A stretch of 24,467 nucleotides of DNA from Treponema sp. UBA937 (GTDB lineage: Bacteria; Spirochaetota; Spirochaetia; Treponematales; Breznakiellaceae): contig DBDH01000031.1 of the NCBI GenBank assembly GCA_002293455.1, positions 1-24,467 on the forward strand, in the 5' to 3' direction. The notes under the pieces were generated by a model. It was not told the DNA's origin and ran no database searches. It worked only from the letters and a program-made list of their open reading frames with translations. Shown here in pieces: positions 10,942 through 19,261 of this stretch (positions within the stretch are counted from its first letter, which is position 1; each line of letters begins with the position of its first letter). The position numbers were made by a program, and so were the translations under genes.

Positions 10942-11265
10942 ATGCTTTTGTCAAATGTGCCGAACGGCGCTTTATTTAAAATAAAAAAAGTTGTTTTAGG
11001 AAGAGAGGTAGGAAAGCGCCTGGCGGATATGGGCTTTACCGAAGGAATAGAAGGACGCGTTGTCCGGTCCGCCTTGTTCAAGGGGCCGCTGCAAATCCGT
11101 TTGAGAGATTACGATATGCTCATCCGCCGTTTTGAGGCCTCGGAGATAGAAGTTGAACTTATCGGGGATGATTCTGTCTGCATGAATACGGAGCCGTCGT
11201 TTATCAAAAAAAGGATGATGAAACAGATGAAGCCCGTTCCTGTATGTGAAAGGAAAACGCGATGA
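10942..11265 (+). CDS. feoA: Ferrous iron transport protein A
   Basis: 107 residues, small cytoplasmic SH3-like FeoA protein that supports FeoB function. The start at 10942 has AGGGAG six bases upstream; a longer reading from 10888 has no site. FeoA features include GREVGKRLADMGFTEGIEGR and FKGPLQIRLRDYDMLIRRFE. The conserved domain ends around residue 80, and a basic tail of about 25 residues (FIKKRMMKQMKPV) follows, longer than in minimal FeoA proteins. The stop overlaps the feoB ATG as ATGA, so the two are translationally coupled. The order feoA-feoB and the upstream promoter with a palindrome fit an iron-responsive operon. Confidence 0.92.
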   Translation: MLLSNVPNGALFKIKKVVLGREVGKRLADMGFTEGIEGRVVRSALFKGPLQIRLRDYDMLIRRFEASEIEVELIGDDSVCMNTEPSFIKKRMMKQMKPVPVCERKTR

Positions 11266-13409
11266 ATCAAGATACGCGGTCATCAGTTTGCCGGATTGCT
11301 TTGGCGGGAAATCCAAACGCCGGAAAAACAACGCTTTTCAATGCCCTTACCGGCGCGCATCACAAAGTAGGGAATTACCCAGGGGTCACGGTTGAAAAAC
11401 GGGAAGGCAGTGTAAACAGAAACGGAAAATCGTTTTATTTTATCGATCTGCCCGGCATTTACAGTTTGACAGCCTATTCTGTTGACGAAATGGTAGCACG
11501 GGATTATCTCCTAGATGAAAAGCCCGATGTTATCGTTGATGTTCTGGATTCGACGAACATCGAAAGAAACTTGTATCTCTGCCTGCAATTCCAGGAATTG
11601 GGCATTCCGCTTATCGGTGTACTCAACATGATTGACGAAGCCGAAGAGAAAAACATCAGCATCGATGAAAAGTCTCTTTCCCGCGCGCTGGGGATTCCTC
11701 TTGTAAAAACGGTCGGTTCCAAAGGCGAGGGAATCGATCAATTATTTACCAATATCGGGCAGGCGGCAAAAGATAAGGACTTTTCCGCAAAGTACATAAG
11801 GTATCGTGATGAGGTTGAACTCAAGCTGCTTTCTCTCCAGCAGATGATCGAAAGCGATGAAGCATTTGTCAAAAAGTATCCTGTCCGATGGCTTGCGGTT
11901 AAACTGCTTGAAAAAGACACGAATGCTTATGATACATTGAAATCTCATAAGAAAGCGGCGGAAATTGGATATGCCGCACAGGAAGCGATAACATCGATTG
12001 AAAGTTTTTACGGCAAAGACGCGGAAATCATCATCACGGAGCAGCGTTACGAGTATATCGCCGGCGCGGTTAAAAAATTGGTTAAAACGGCGGAAAAGAC
12101 CAAACTTTCCGCCACAGAGGTCATCGACAAAGTGGTGATGAACCGTTTCCTTTCGTTTCCGGTTTTTCTTTTTGTATTATGGGCCGTCTTCCAGTTGACA
12201 TTTTCTTTGGGGGCATTTCCCGCCGCCTGGCTTGAAAATCTCTTCGGGTTTTTGGGGAACGCCGCTTCATCGGTTCTGCCGGAAGGGATTCTCCGCTCTT
12301 TGCTTGTTGACGGCATTATCGGCGGCGTGGGCGGCGTATTTTCCTTTGTGCCGAATATCGTTATCCTTTTTTTCCTGCTTTCGATTCTGGAAGACGTGGG
12401 ATACATGTCGCGCGCGGTTTTTGCGTCGGATAACTTGCTGCGGCTTTTTGGGCTTCACGGTCAATCGATTTTCCCCATGATGCTTGGATTCGGCTGTTCG
12501 GTTCCCGCGATTATGGCGGCGCGGACCTTAAAAAGCAAGCGTGACCGCATCATCACCATTCTGATTACCCCTTTTATGAGCTGCAGCGCGAAACTGCCGG
12601 TTCATGTTCTTTTGGCATCAGCTTTTTTCCCCGAAAACGCCGCCAACATGGTTATGCTGATTTATGCGGTTGGCATCGTTCTTTCTCTTTTTTGCGCCTT
12701 TATTTTAAAAAAGACCGTGCTTCGGGGAGAACCTTCATCATTTATTATGGAACTTCCTCCGTACCGCGCTCCGACGCTGAAAGGCGCGCTTTGGCACATG
12801 TGGGAAAAAACCTGGCAGTACGTAAAAAAAGCCGGGACCGTCATCTTGGTGTCCTCTGTCTTGATTTGGGTGATAACTTATTTCCCGGTACACGAAGCCG
12901 GCAGCGGCGAGATTGATGATTTGCGGACTTCGCTTGCCGCGGAATATCCCAATGAAGGCGCGGAAGCAATTGATGCCCGGCTGGACACCGCTTTGCATCA
13001 AGCCGGCCTGGTGAACAGTTTTGCCGGCCGCATGGGAAAATTCATCGAACCGGTATTTAAACCCTTGGGATTCAACTGGAAAATTGTTATCGCGACAATC
13101 ACCGGATTTGCGGCCAAGGAGGTGGTGGTTTCAACTTTGGGGATTCTGTATAAAACGGGAAGCGAAGAAAACGAGGAAAGCGAAAGCCTTCGGGAAGCGC
13201 TCGCTCATGATCCTGAAATGAACCCGCTTACGGGCTTCATCCTCATGCTTTTCATTCTGATTATTCCCCCTTGCTTTGCGGCATTATCCGCTATTAAAGC
13301 CGAAATTGGGTGGAAATGGCTTGGATTTGAAGTGGCATTCCTTCTTACCTTCGGCTGGGTCCTGTGTTTTCTGGTTTACCGGATAGGATCCTTGGCAGGC
13401 TTTGCGTAA
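11262..13409 (+). CDS. feoB: Ferrous iron transport protein B
   Basis: 715-residue inner-membrane Fe(II) transporter. The N-terminal G domain has G1 GNPNAGKT (16-23), G2 near YPGVT (39-43), G3 DLPG (62-65) and G4 NMID (122-125), followed by a helical dissociation-inhibitor region. The membrane part starts near residue 290 with several hydrophobic segments. It contains both family gate motifs: GFGCSVPAIMAARTLKSKRD with SCSAKLPVH, and the later ITGFAAKEVVVSTLG. The length is usual for FeoB. No FeoC gene follows; the next gene is convergent. The frame is complete and looks functional. Confidence 0.97.
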   Translation: MNQDTRSSVCRIALAGNPNAGKTTLFNALTGAHHKVGNYPGVTVEKREGSVNRNGKSFYFIDLPGIYSLTAYSVDEMVARDYLLDEKPDVIVDVLDSTNIERNLYLCLQFQELGIPLIGVLNMIDEAEEKNISIDEKSLSRALGIPLVKTVGSKGEGIDQLFTNIGQAAKDKDFSAKYIRYRDEVELKLLSLQQMIESDEAFVKKYPVRWLAVKLLEKDTNAYDTLKSHKKAAEIGYAAQEAITSIESFYGKDAEIIITEQRYEYIAGAVKKLVKTAEKTKLSATEVIDKVVMNRFLSFPVFLFVLWAVFQLTFSLGAFPAAWLENLFGFLGNAASSVLPEGILRSLLVDGIIGGVGGVFSFVPNIVILFFLLSILEDVGYMSRAVFASDNLLRLFGLHGQSIFPMMLGFGCSVPAIMAARTLKSKRDRIITILITPFMSCSAKLPVHVLLASAFFPENAANMVMLIYAVGIVLSLFCAFILKKTVLRGEPSSFIMELPPYRAPTLKGALWHMWEKTWQYVKKAGTVILVSSVLIWVITYFPVHEAGSGEIDDLRTSLAAEYPNEGAEAIDARLDTALHQAGLVNSFAGRMGKFIEPVFKPLGFNWKIVIATITGFAAKEVVVSTLGILYKTGSEENEESESLREALAHDPEMNPLTGFILMLFILIIPPCFAALSAIKAEIGWKWLGFEVAFLLTFGWVLCFLVYRIGSLAGFA

Positions 13410-13417
13410 AAGATCGG

Positions 13418-13444
13418 CGGCTCCGGCGGCACCGGAGCCGTTTC
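13418..13444. terminator. Bidirectional intrinsic terminator between feoB and the minus-strand group
   Basis: CGGCTCCGG (13418-13426), loop CGGCA, CCGGAGCCG (13432-13440), followed by TTTC on the plus strand. On the minus strand the stem is followed by a weaker T-rich stretch (CCGATCTTTTA). It lies between two convergent genes. Confidence 0.75.
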
Positions 13445-13455
13445 ATCCATTTCGT

Positions 13456-13704
13456 TTACGTTTCTGCCTTCCATTCCGCGATAAAATGTTCGTAAGCGGC
13501 GATGGTTGCGTATAACACAACGTCTTGAAGATCGCCTCTGCCGCCCCAATCAGCACCATCCATGACATACAGATGCTTGAGCGTTCCCTCAATATCTTCG
13601 ACAGTGCAGGTTGTGTCCGCGGCTCTTCTTTTTTCAAGGCCGCGCAGTTCCTGTTCAAAGGTTTCCTGGTATTTCAGGTCCCGCCAATTATCAGATTCAC
13701 CCAT
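13456..13704 (-). CDS. Small acidic protein of unknown function
   Basis: 82 residues starting at 13704, where AGGAG lies five bases before the ATG; a longer reading to 13788 would overlap the preceding gene. The sequence is soluble and acidic, with no signal or membrane segment. It has a charged helix (TFEQELRGLEKRRAADTT) and the stretch HLYVMDGADWGGRGDLQDVV. I do not recognise a named family, though it reads as a conserved spirochaetal protein. It starts 16 bp after the stop of the exported protein upstream and is probably co-transcribed with it. It ends at the shared terminator. Confidence 0.75.
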   Translation of the reverse strand: MGESDNWRDLKYQETFEQELRGLEKRRAADTTCTVEDIEGTLKHLYVMDGADWGGRGDLQDVVLYATIAAYEHFIAEWKAET

Positions 13705-13720
13705 GTTGTCTCCTGAAATA

Positions 13721-14806
13721 TTATTGGTCAATATATTGGATAGTCCGCCGTATCGTTGAACCTTCCGATGGAAAAAGATACGATCCAAGGCGCATCATAT
13801 TGATTTCTCTGCGTTCTGTCCAGTTACCTTCGGCATCTAACGTATATTCGTATCGTTTTTCCGCGGCAGCATCTTCCGGGGTTCTTTTTACCGATACAAG
13901 GAGATTCCTTTCATCCCATTGAAATGTGACATGTTCTTTTTGTTGAAAAGATTGATCATTTTCTTCATCAAGCCGAACATCCCCTTCCGGCAATTCCGGC
14001 AATGTTTTTTCCAGATACACCGGCCGGGAATCGGCGTTATATAATACCGATATGCTCATGGCCTCCGCGTTAACACGCGAGGTATTTCCCCACGAATCAT
14101 AATCGTATGTGATACGGTTTTCACCATTTCCATGCACGGATTCCGTCATAAGAATCAGGGTATTCCGATGGGTTTTTATGTATTTTGTTACAAGTAATCC
14201 CTGTGCGTCTCCTTCCGCGTCGTACCAGGTTTCCGAAGCGTAATCGTTCCGGTAATGAAACACGGCAAAATAGTATTCGCCGTCCCGATGTATTCGGGCA
14301 AGCGAGGCTTCTCCCTCTTTCGATTCGATGATCTCTATATCGATGCTGATCTCGGTTTCCGGTTCCGCTATGGATTCAGCGTCCTCGGACTCATCTTTGG
14401 TTTTCCGCCGGCCTCTGAGCCTTATCTGCGCGGCCTCCCCATCTTTGTTGAATTGAACCGATGCCATGAGCGGAATATCATGAAATACCGGAAACTGAAT
14501 AAGTTTTCCGTCCTGGTTCCACTCGCAGACAAACTGTTCTTCCTCTGTGTCAAGCTGTATCACCGCGGCCTTTCCGGAATTAAGCGAAAAACTATCCGGC
14601 GGAATTTCCAGGGGCCGCGCGGGATGCCACGTGAATGTTCCGTCTAACGCGGTCCGGATTATCGGCAGAATCGGGAAACAGGGATTGATTTCCTCTGAGT
14701 TTTCATTTTTTTGGGACAACGCTTCCCGCGTCTGGGCGCCGGCCGGCATCAATATGCATAGAAAACATACGCTTAATAGTATCGCGGACGCGGACAAACA
14801 TCTCAT
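13721..14806 (-). CDS. Exported protein with YD-repeat-like motifs
   Basis: 361 residues from the ATG at 14806. An ATG at 14815 lies inside a TATAAT box (14819-14814) and is less likely. The N-terminus MRCLSASAILLSVCFLCILM, then PAGAQ, is a cleavable signal peptide ending near AGAQ. The mature part is acidic and rich in beta strands, with YD-like motifs (ITYDYDSWGNTSRV, YEYTLDAEGNWTERR) of the type seen in wall-associated or Rhs-like proteins. It lacks long repeat arrays and any toxin domain. The function is unknown; a periplasmic or surface location is inferred. No Shine-Dalgarno is visible. The -10 box seven bases before the ATG suggests a leaderless or nearly leaderless message. Confidence 0.75.
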   Translation of the reverse strand: MRCLSASAILLSVCFLCILMPAGAQTREALSQKNENSEEINPCFPILPIIRTALDGTFTWHPARPLEIPPDSFSLNSGKAAVIQLDTEEEQFVCEWNQDGKLIQFPVFHDIPLMASVQFNKDGEAAQIRLRGRRKTKDESEDAESIAEPETEISIDIEIIESKEGEASLARIHRDGEYYFAVFHYRNDYASETWYDAEGDAQGLLVTKYIKTHRNTLILMTESVHGNGENRITYDYDSWGNTSRVNAEAMSISVLYNADSRPVYLEKTLPELPEGDVRLDEENDQSFQQKEHVTFQWDERNLLVSVKRTPEDAAAEKRYEYTLDAEGNWTERREINMMRLGSYLFPSEGSTIRRTIQYIDQ

Positions 14807-14877
14807 ATGTATCATTATATTGCTAAAAAGCGAATCTTGAAAGAGTCATATGAGGCAATCGCGGCTCAATATAAAAA

Positions 14878-15225
14878 TTAGCCGGATTTCACGGCAAGCG
14901 CGTCTTTCAGAGCCTTTTCATCAAAGCCGGCAAGGACTTTTCCTTTACCGGGCCTGATAAGCGGCGTTTTGTACAAATCCGGATGAAGCAGCAATGTTTC
15001 CCGCTCATCATAATCCATGAAGGAAAGCCCCATCTTTTTTGCCGCGGGCCCGTCCGTATCTATTAACGCGGCGAACCCGGCGGAAGACGCCATGTCATCA
15101 AGTTCGCCGGGACTGGGAGGCTTAACATCTATATCTCTAAACTGAATATCAATGTTTCTTTCTTTGAAAAAACGCAGCGCCTTTTGAGTATCTTTACATT
15201 TTTTCGTGCCAAAAATCTGAATCAT
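14878..15225 (-). CDS. ArsC/Spx-like thioredoxin-fold protein
   Basis: 115 residues, the usual length of the ArsC/YffB/Spx family. The N-terminus MIQIFGTKKCKDTQKALRFF has a single Cys10 at the family's redox position (GTKKC), without the CxxC of Spx. Later come FRDIDVKPPSPGELDDM and the C-terminal KTPLIRPGKGKVLAGFDEKA, where families of this type have the conserved Arg-Pro and a GF motif. It may be a glutathione- or thioredoxin-linked reductase. Whether arsenate is the substrate cannot be said, and no other ars gene is nearby. It is the first gene of the minus-strand group, with a TATGAT box just before the ATG and no clear Shine-Dalgarno. Confidence 0.85.
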   Translation of the reverse strand: MIQIFGTKKCKDTQKALRFFKERNIDIQFRDIDVKPPSPGELDDMASSAGFAALIDTDGPAAKKMGLSFMDYDERETLLLHPDLYKTPLIRPGKGKVLAGFDEKALKDALAVKSG

Positions 15226-15289
15226 ATGTTATCATACACTTGGCGCGTCATTGAGTCTATTGAGTTTCCCGTAAAACCTTCCTCTGTGC

Positions 15290-15318
15290 TTACAAAATTT
15301 CTCCATATCGGTTATCAT
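15290..15318 (+). promoter_or_regulatory. Possible promoter of the dehydrogenase gene
   Basis: TTACAA (15290-15295), 17-base spacer, TATCAT (15313-15318). The -10 box has five of six consensus bases; the -35 is poor. It lies 33 bp before the ATG. Confidence 0.4.
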
Positions 15319-15351
15319 GAAATTTGAGAAGCTCAGCATAATGGAGGCAAT

Positions 15352-16629
15352 ATGAAGACAAAAGCGGTTCGCATTTACGGCGTGGATGATTTGCGGCTTG
15401 AAGAGTTTGACCTTCCTGAAATCAAGGATGATGAGATTCTAGTTCAGGTTGTTTCAGATTCTATTTGCATGTCGAGCCACAAACTTGCCATGCAGGGGAA
15501 TAAGCATAAACGCGTCCGGGAGGATTTGTCCGCGCGTCCGGTTATTATCGGACACGAATTCTGCGGAATCATCGAGAAAGCCGGAAGCTGCTGGGCCGGC
15601 CAATGGAAGGCAGGTTCTAAGATCGCTATCCAGCCGGCGCTTAACGTTCCGGACGGAAGCGGAAAAGCGACGCTCTGGGCTCCGGGCTATTCTTATGCGT
15701 ATACCGGCGGGGACGCGACCTACATCATTTTGCCGAAAGAAGTGATGGAAATGAACTGTCTTCTGGAATATCCCGGCGATAATTTTTATCTTGGTTCTTT
15801 GGCCGAACCTGTTTCCTGCGTTGTGGGAGCTTTTCACGCCCAGTATCACACAAAAGCGGGTTCCTATGTCCACGACATGGGAATTGCGGAAGGCGGCTCA
15901 ATGATTCTTCTCGCTTCTGTCGGTCCCATGGGGCTTGCGGCAATCGATTACGCGATTCATAATCCCCGGAAACCGTCCCTCTTAGTGGTAACCGATATTG
16001 ATGATGACAGGCTTAAGCGCGCGGCTCAGCTTTTAACTTCCGAAGAAGCCAAAAAACACGGCGTGGAACTCGTCTATGTGAATACCAAAGAACTTTCCGA
16101 TCCGGTTGATCATCTTACCTATCTTAACGGCGGAAAATTGTATGATGATGTGTTTGTTTTTGCGCCGGTAAAGCCGGTTCTGGAAATGGGCGCTAAGCTG
16201 TTAGGACATGACGGCTGTCTCAACTTTTTCGCCGGTCCCACGGATCCGGAATTTTCTGTACCCTTCAATTTTTATAACGTGCATTATGAATCGCACCACA
16301 TTGTAGGAACCTCTGGCGGAAACACCGACGATATGAAAGAATCGCTTGAAATGATGGCGAAAGGTGAATTGAATCCGGTTTTTATGATCACCCATATCGG
16401 CGGATTGAACGCGGTTCCTAAGACCACCATCGAACTTGATAAAATCCCCGGCGGTAAGAAACTTATGTACACCCACAAGCATCTGGAACTAACCGCGATT
16501 GCCGATTTCGCCGAAAAAGGAAAGACCGATCCTTTCTACGCCGCGCTTGCGGAAATCTGCGGACGCCATAAAGGCCTTTGGAACCGGGAAGCCGAAGCGT
16601 ACCTTTTAGCGAACGCGCCGGAGATTTAA
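15352..16629 (+). CDS. Zinc-dependent medium-chain dehydrogenase, L-sorbose-1-phosphate reductase (SorE)-like
   Basis: 425 residues with GGAGG before the ATG. From memory it resembles the SorE family along its whole length: LRLEEFDLPEIKDDEI, SDSICMSSHKLAMQGNKHKR, PVIIGHEFCG, SLAEPVSCVVGAFHAQYH, LNFFAGPTDPEFSVPFNFYN and GTSGGNTDDM. Zinc-site candidates are Cys39, His68 and Glu69, plus Glu152. The Rossmann motif is a variant (SVGPMG). SorE reduces L-sorbose 1-phosphate to glucitol 6-phosphate with NAD(P)H. No sorbose phosphotransferase or other sugar gene is adjacent, so the true substrate is open; another sugar phosphate or polyol is possible. The gene appears complete and monocistronic. Confidence 0.85.
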   Translation: MKTKAVRIYGVDDLRLEEFDLPEIKDDEILVQVVSDSICMSSHKLAMQGNKHKRVREDLSARPVIIGHEFCGIIEKAGSCWAGQWKAGSKIAIQPALNVPDGSGKATLWAPGYSYAYTGGDATYIILPKEVMEMNCLLEYPGDNFYLGSLAEPVSCVVGAFHAQYHTKAGSYVHDMGIAEGGSMILLASVGPMGLAAIDYAIHNPRKPSLLVVTDIDDDRLKRAAQLLTSEEAKKHGVELVYVNTKELSDPVDHLTYLNGGKLYDDVFVFAPVKPVLEMGAKLLGHDGCLNFFAGPTDPEFSVPFNFYNVHYESHHIVGTSGGNTDDMKESLEMMAKGELNPVFMITHIGGLNAVPKTTIELDKIPGGKKLMYTHKHLELTAIADFAEKGKTDPFYAALAEICGRHKGLWNREAEAYLLANAPEI

Positions 16630-16778
16630 AGGAAAAACTTAGACGGCGAAAAAATATTCAGCGCTAAAAGTGACGATTTTTTATAAAAAGTTTTCGCGTC
16701 ACTAAAGCAAAACCGTTTTCTATGCCTTATTCATATATGAAAGAGTACTGAGAGATACACTGTTCGGAGGTGCTGAAT

Positions 16779-16961
16779 ATGTTATGGGAAGAGTGGAATA
16801 TGGATGATGTAATGGCCTATGCCCGCGCGGAAGGCCGCGAAGACGGTATAGAAAGGGGCCGCAGAGACGGCCGTTCTGAAGAAAGACAACGCTTTCTTGC
16901 ATTGCTGGATCAAGGGTTTCCTGTGGAAGAAATTAAGCGGCAGCTTTGTTTGGAACAATAA
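16779..16961 (+). CDS. Small Rpn-tail-like protein
   Basis: 60 residues from the ATG at 16779, where GGAGG (16766-16770) gives a spacing of eight; the GTG at 16770 lies on the Shine-Dalgarno itself. The sequence MDDVMAYARAEGREDGIERG and RRDGRSEERQRFLALLDQG, then FPVEEIKRQL, is typical of the extreme C-terminus of Rpn/PDDEXK_2 family proteins: a charged coiled coil plus a short helix pair. No nuclease core precedes it. It is a fourth stand-alone tail in this window, but of a different sequence subtype from 1423 and 7040. It could be a remnant or an expressed short product. neuB follows 20 bp later and may share the transcript. Confidence 0.6.
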   Translation: MLWEEWNMDDVMAYARAEGREDGIERGRRDGRSEERQRFLALLDQGFPVEEIKRQLCLEQ

Positions 16962-16981
16962 TCTTTTAAAATGATGAACAA

Positions 16982-18106
16982 ATGAATCAATACGATTGGA
17001 AAAATGTCATTCCTTTTTGCGCGGAAAATTCCGAGTTCAGCCCCAAAAACGTGCTGATTATCGCGGAGCTTGGAACATCCCACGGGGGAGACAGGGAAAA
17101 GGCGAAAGAATTAATCGATGCGGCTTTTCTTGCGGGCGCGGACTGCGTTAAGTTTCAGATTGTCTATGCTGATGAAATCCTGCATCCCAATACCGGAGAA
17201 GTTCCGCTTCCTGGCGGAAATATCCGGCTCTATGACCGGTTCAAGGAATTGGAGATGCCGCCGGATTTTTTCCGCGAGATGAAAGAGTATACAGAGAAAA
17301 AGGGACTGATTTTTCTCTGTACGCCTTTTGGAATGAGAAGCGCGGGGGAGTTAAAGGCTTTAAATCCCGGAATCATCAAGATTGCGTCCCCGGAACTCAA
17401 TTATACGAAGCTTTTGCGGGAAGTTTCTTCGTACAAAATTCCGGCGATTCTTTCTTCCGGCGTTTCTACTTTATGTGATATTGAGAAGGCTCTTTCCTTT
17501 TTTGATAAACAGGATGTCTGCCTTCTCCATTGCATCACCGCTTATCCGGCTCCTCCGGGGGAGTACAATCTTCGGGTGCTGCAAAGCCTGCGTTCTGTTT
17601 TTGGGCTTTCTGTCGGAATCAGCGATCACAGTTTGGATCCGGAATTGGTTCCGGTTTTGGGATGCGTCATGGGAGTGTCGGTAATTGAAAAACATTTCTG
17701 TTTATCCGGAAGCGGTCCGGGGCTGGACGATCCTATTGCCCTTAATCCCGATAATTTCGCAAAAATGGTAAAAGCGGTCCGCCGGGTTTCCGCAATTGGG
17801 CCCGAACGGGCATTAAGCGAAATCATCAATGAGCGGGGAGAAGAAGCGGTGGAAGCCGTTCTTGGAAACGGCGTGAAAAAGCCCGCGCCGTCCGAGCAGG
17901 CGAATTACGAACGGACACGCCGTTCTGTTCATGCTTTGCGGTATATACAAAAAGGCGAAATTATTCGGAGCGAAATGATCGCCGTGTTAAGAACCGAAAA
18001 AAAACTGAGGCCGGGAATTCATCCCGAATGGGAAGATAAAATCCTGGGGAAAAAAGCGTTACGCGATATTCCCGCCGGAGAAGGGATCACTTTTGATGAT
18101 TTTTAA
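16982..18106 (+). CDS. neuB: NeuB/SpsE-family sialic acid synthase
   Basis: 374 residues. The N-terminal TIM barrel has AELGTSHGG (29-37), VKFQ (56-59), CTPFGMRSAGE, KIASPELN, HCITAYPAPPGEYN, GISDHS and EKHFCL, the residues that bind phosphoenolpyruvate, metal and sugar in this family. From about residue 305 there is a C-terminal SAF/antifreeze-like domain (IQKGEIIRSEMIAVLRTEKK, DIPAGEGITFDDF). It condenses phosphoenolpyruvate with an N-acetylmannosamine-type or bacillosamine-derived sugar. The product could be sialic, legionaminic or pseudaminic acid, and sequence alone does not decide. No neuA, neuC or flagellin glycosylation gene is adjacent. There is no Shine-Dalgarno before 16982; the start is set by the family's N-terminus and is uncertain by a few codons. 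Confidence 0.88.
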   Translation: MNQYDWKNVIPFCAENSEFSPKNVLIIAELGTSHGGDREKAKELIDAAFLAGADCVKFQIVYADEILHPNTGEVPLPGGNIRLYDRFKELEMPPDFFREMKEYTEKKGLIFLCTPFGMRSAGELKALNPGIIKIASPELNYTKLLREVSSYKIPAILSSGVSTLCDIEKALSFFDKQDVCLLHCITAYPAPPGEYNLRVLQSLRSVFGLSVGISDHSLDPELVPVLGCVMGVSVIEKHFCLSGSGPGLDDPIALNPDNFAKMVKAVRRVSAIGPERALSEIINERGEEAVEAVLGNGVKKPAPSEQANYERTRRSVHALRYIQKGEIIRSEMIAVLRTEKKLRPGIHPEWEDKILGKKALRDIPAGEGITFDDF

Positions 18107-18127
18107 CATTGAGCATATTTCAAAACT

Positions 18128-18144
18128 CCGGTTTTTGAAACCGG
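18128..18144 (+). terminator. Hairpin after neuB
   Basis: CCGGTTT (18128-18134), loop TTG, AAACCGG (18138-18144), 21 bp after the stop. No T-run follows, so terminator activity is doubtful. Confidence 0.4.
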
Positions 18145-18176
18145 CATGAATTATGCGTCCGGTTTGTGATATTTGC

Positions 18177-18204
18177 TTGGAAAATTTGCTTTTTTGAATA
18201 TAAT
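18177..18204 (+). promoter_or_regulatory. Promoter upstream of the 275-aa unknown gene
   Basis: TTGGAA (18177-18182), 16-base spacer, TATAAT (18199-18204). The leader to the chosen start at 18309 would be about 100 nt. Confidence 0.55.
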
Positions 18205-18308
18205 TGTTAAAGACGGCTTTGTTCAGAAGTTAATAATTTTTGAATCAGGTTCTGAACATTTTATATGACTTTGTAGAAAAGTCTTCTTCTTTGATATGGA
18301 GAGATGTT

Positions 18309-19136
18309 ATGTTTGTTATCCCCACAGGGGCTGCTCAGTATTTAGCCAGGTTTGGCAATTCCCGTATTGCTTGCAGTCAGTATGCAATTGCCAAGCTCGG
18401 TATTGAGAACCGTCAATGTTTTCTAAAATTAGATGAATATATTATCCTCTGTGCGGCTTTTCAGCTTGGGTTTAAGCGGGCTGTTTTTCTCGCGTCTCTT
18501 TCGAAGCAGGAATTGACTTTCTTTCAGAAATATGTAAACGGAATGGCAGGGCTTTCCATTGCCTTCAATCAGGGCGGCAAAGAACCCATTAAACTTTTTA
18601 TCCGCTGTAATTTGGCGCAAATTGTGCCGATGAAGGGCCGTGAAAATGTAGGGCTTTTTACAGTTGATTTTAAAACTATTCCTGATTACCTCATTTCGAT
18701 TTTAGGCTGTTATTTGGAACATCAAGACCTTTTGAAGGTTCTCTATGAAGACCTGGGAACTGCAAATATCAGGATGACGGCGGCTGCGGCGAAGCTGACA
18801 GGCTACAATATGTACGCTACTGTTAATGAGTCCGGAAAAGCAAGTAAGCGGATTCAGCTTTACAATTTTAACACAAAAAGGATAGAACATCTTGAAGCCG
18901 GCAATGGTCCGGGGCGGCCTGTAGGAACGGCCCTGAATTATCAGTTGTATTTTCAGAAATACCGTTTTTCTGTAGCCGGTAAAGTTACATCAAGTGATGT
19001 ATTACAGAACGGTATTTTGAAAACCGCGTCATCTTTGGACTTCAATCCTGAGCTTGTTGAAATTGTAGATGATTACTGGTATCAGGTTCGGTCCAATCCC
19101 GGAGCCGTGCAAGATTCCGCGGGAGGACACCGCTGA
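18309..19136 (+). CDS. Cytoplasmic protein of unknown function (275 aa)
   Basis: The start at 18309 is preferred because GGAGAG (18298-18303) lies five bases before the ATG. An in-frame TTG at 18240 would add 23 residues but has no ribosome binding site. The protein has no signal peptide or membrane segment. Visible stretches are ARFGNSRIACSQYAIAKLGI, LSKQELTFFQKYVNGMAGLS, LFIRCNLAQIVPMKGRENVG and FTVDFKTIPDYLISILGCYL. The layout vaguely recalls the N-terminal domains that precede PilZ in spirochaetal c-di-GMP proteins. The PilZ signature (RxxxR and D/NxSxxG) is not seen, so I do not assign it. It stands alone, with its own promoter and non-coding flanks of 125-200 bp. Confidence 0.7.
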   Translation: MFVIPTGAAQYLARFGNSRIACSQYAIAKLGIENRQCFLKLDEYIILCAAFQLGFKRAVFLASLSKQELTFFQKYVNGMAGLSIAFNQGGKEPIKLFIRCNLAQIVPMKGRENVGLFTVDFKTIPDYLISILGCYLEHQDLLKVLYEDLGTANIRMTAAAAKLTGYNMYATVNESGKASKRIQLYNFNTKRIEHLEAGNGPGRPVGTALNYQLYFQKYRFSVAGKVTSSDVLQNGILKTASSLDFNPELVEIVDDYWYQVRSNPGAVQDSAGGHR

Positions 19137-19261
19137 ATACGGTCATCGGGACTTGTTTCATGCTTCACCTGTTTTTTTTCTGTAAGTTTTTTTAAGGTTG
19201 CCAAGCTGTCAGTATTCATGTCATTATATCCTTATCTTTTATGTTATAGAGGATATATGAT

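Noticed and set aside
16630..16720. AGTGAC...GTCACT stem after the dehydrogenase as a terminator
   Set aside because: A short stem with a large A/T loop and no T-run at the 3' side.
18240..18308. TTG start giving a 298-residue form of the unknown protein
   Set aside because: No ribosome binding site precedes the TTG, while GGAGAG is correctly placed before the ATG at 18309.
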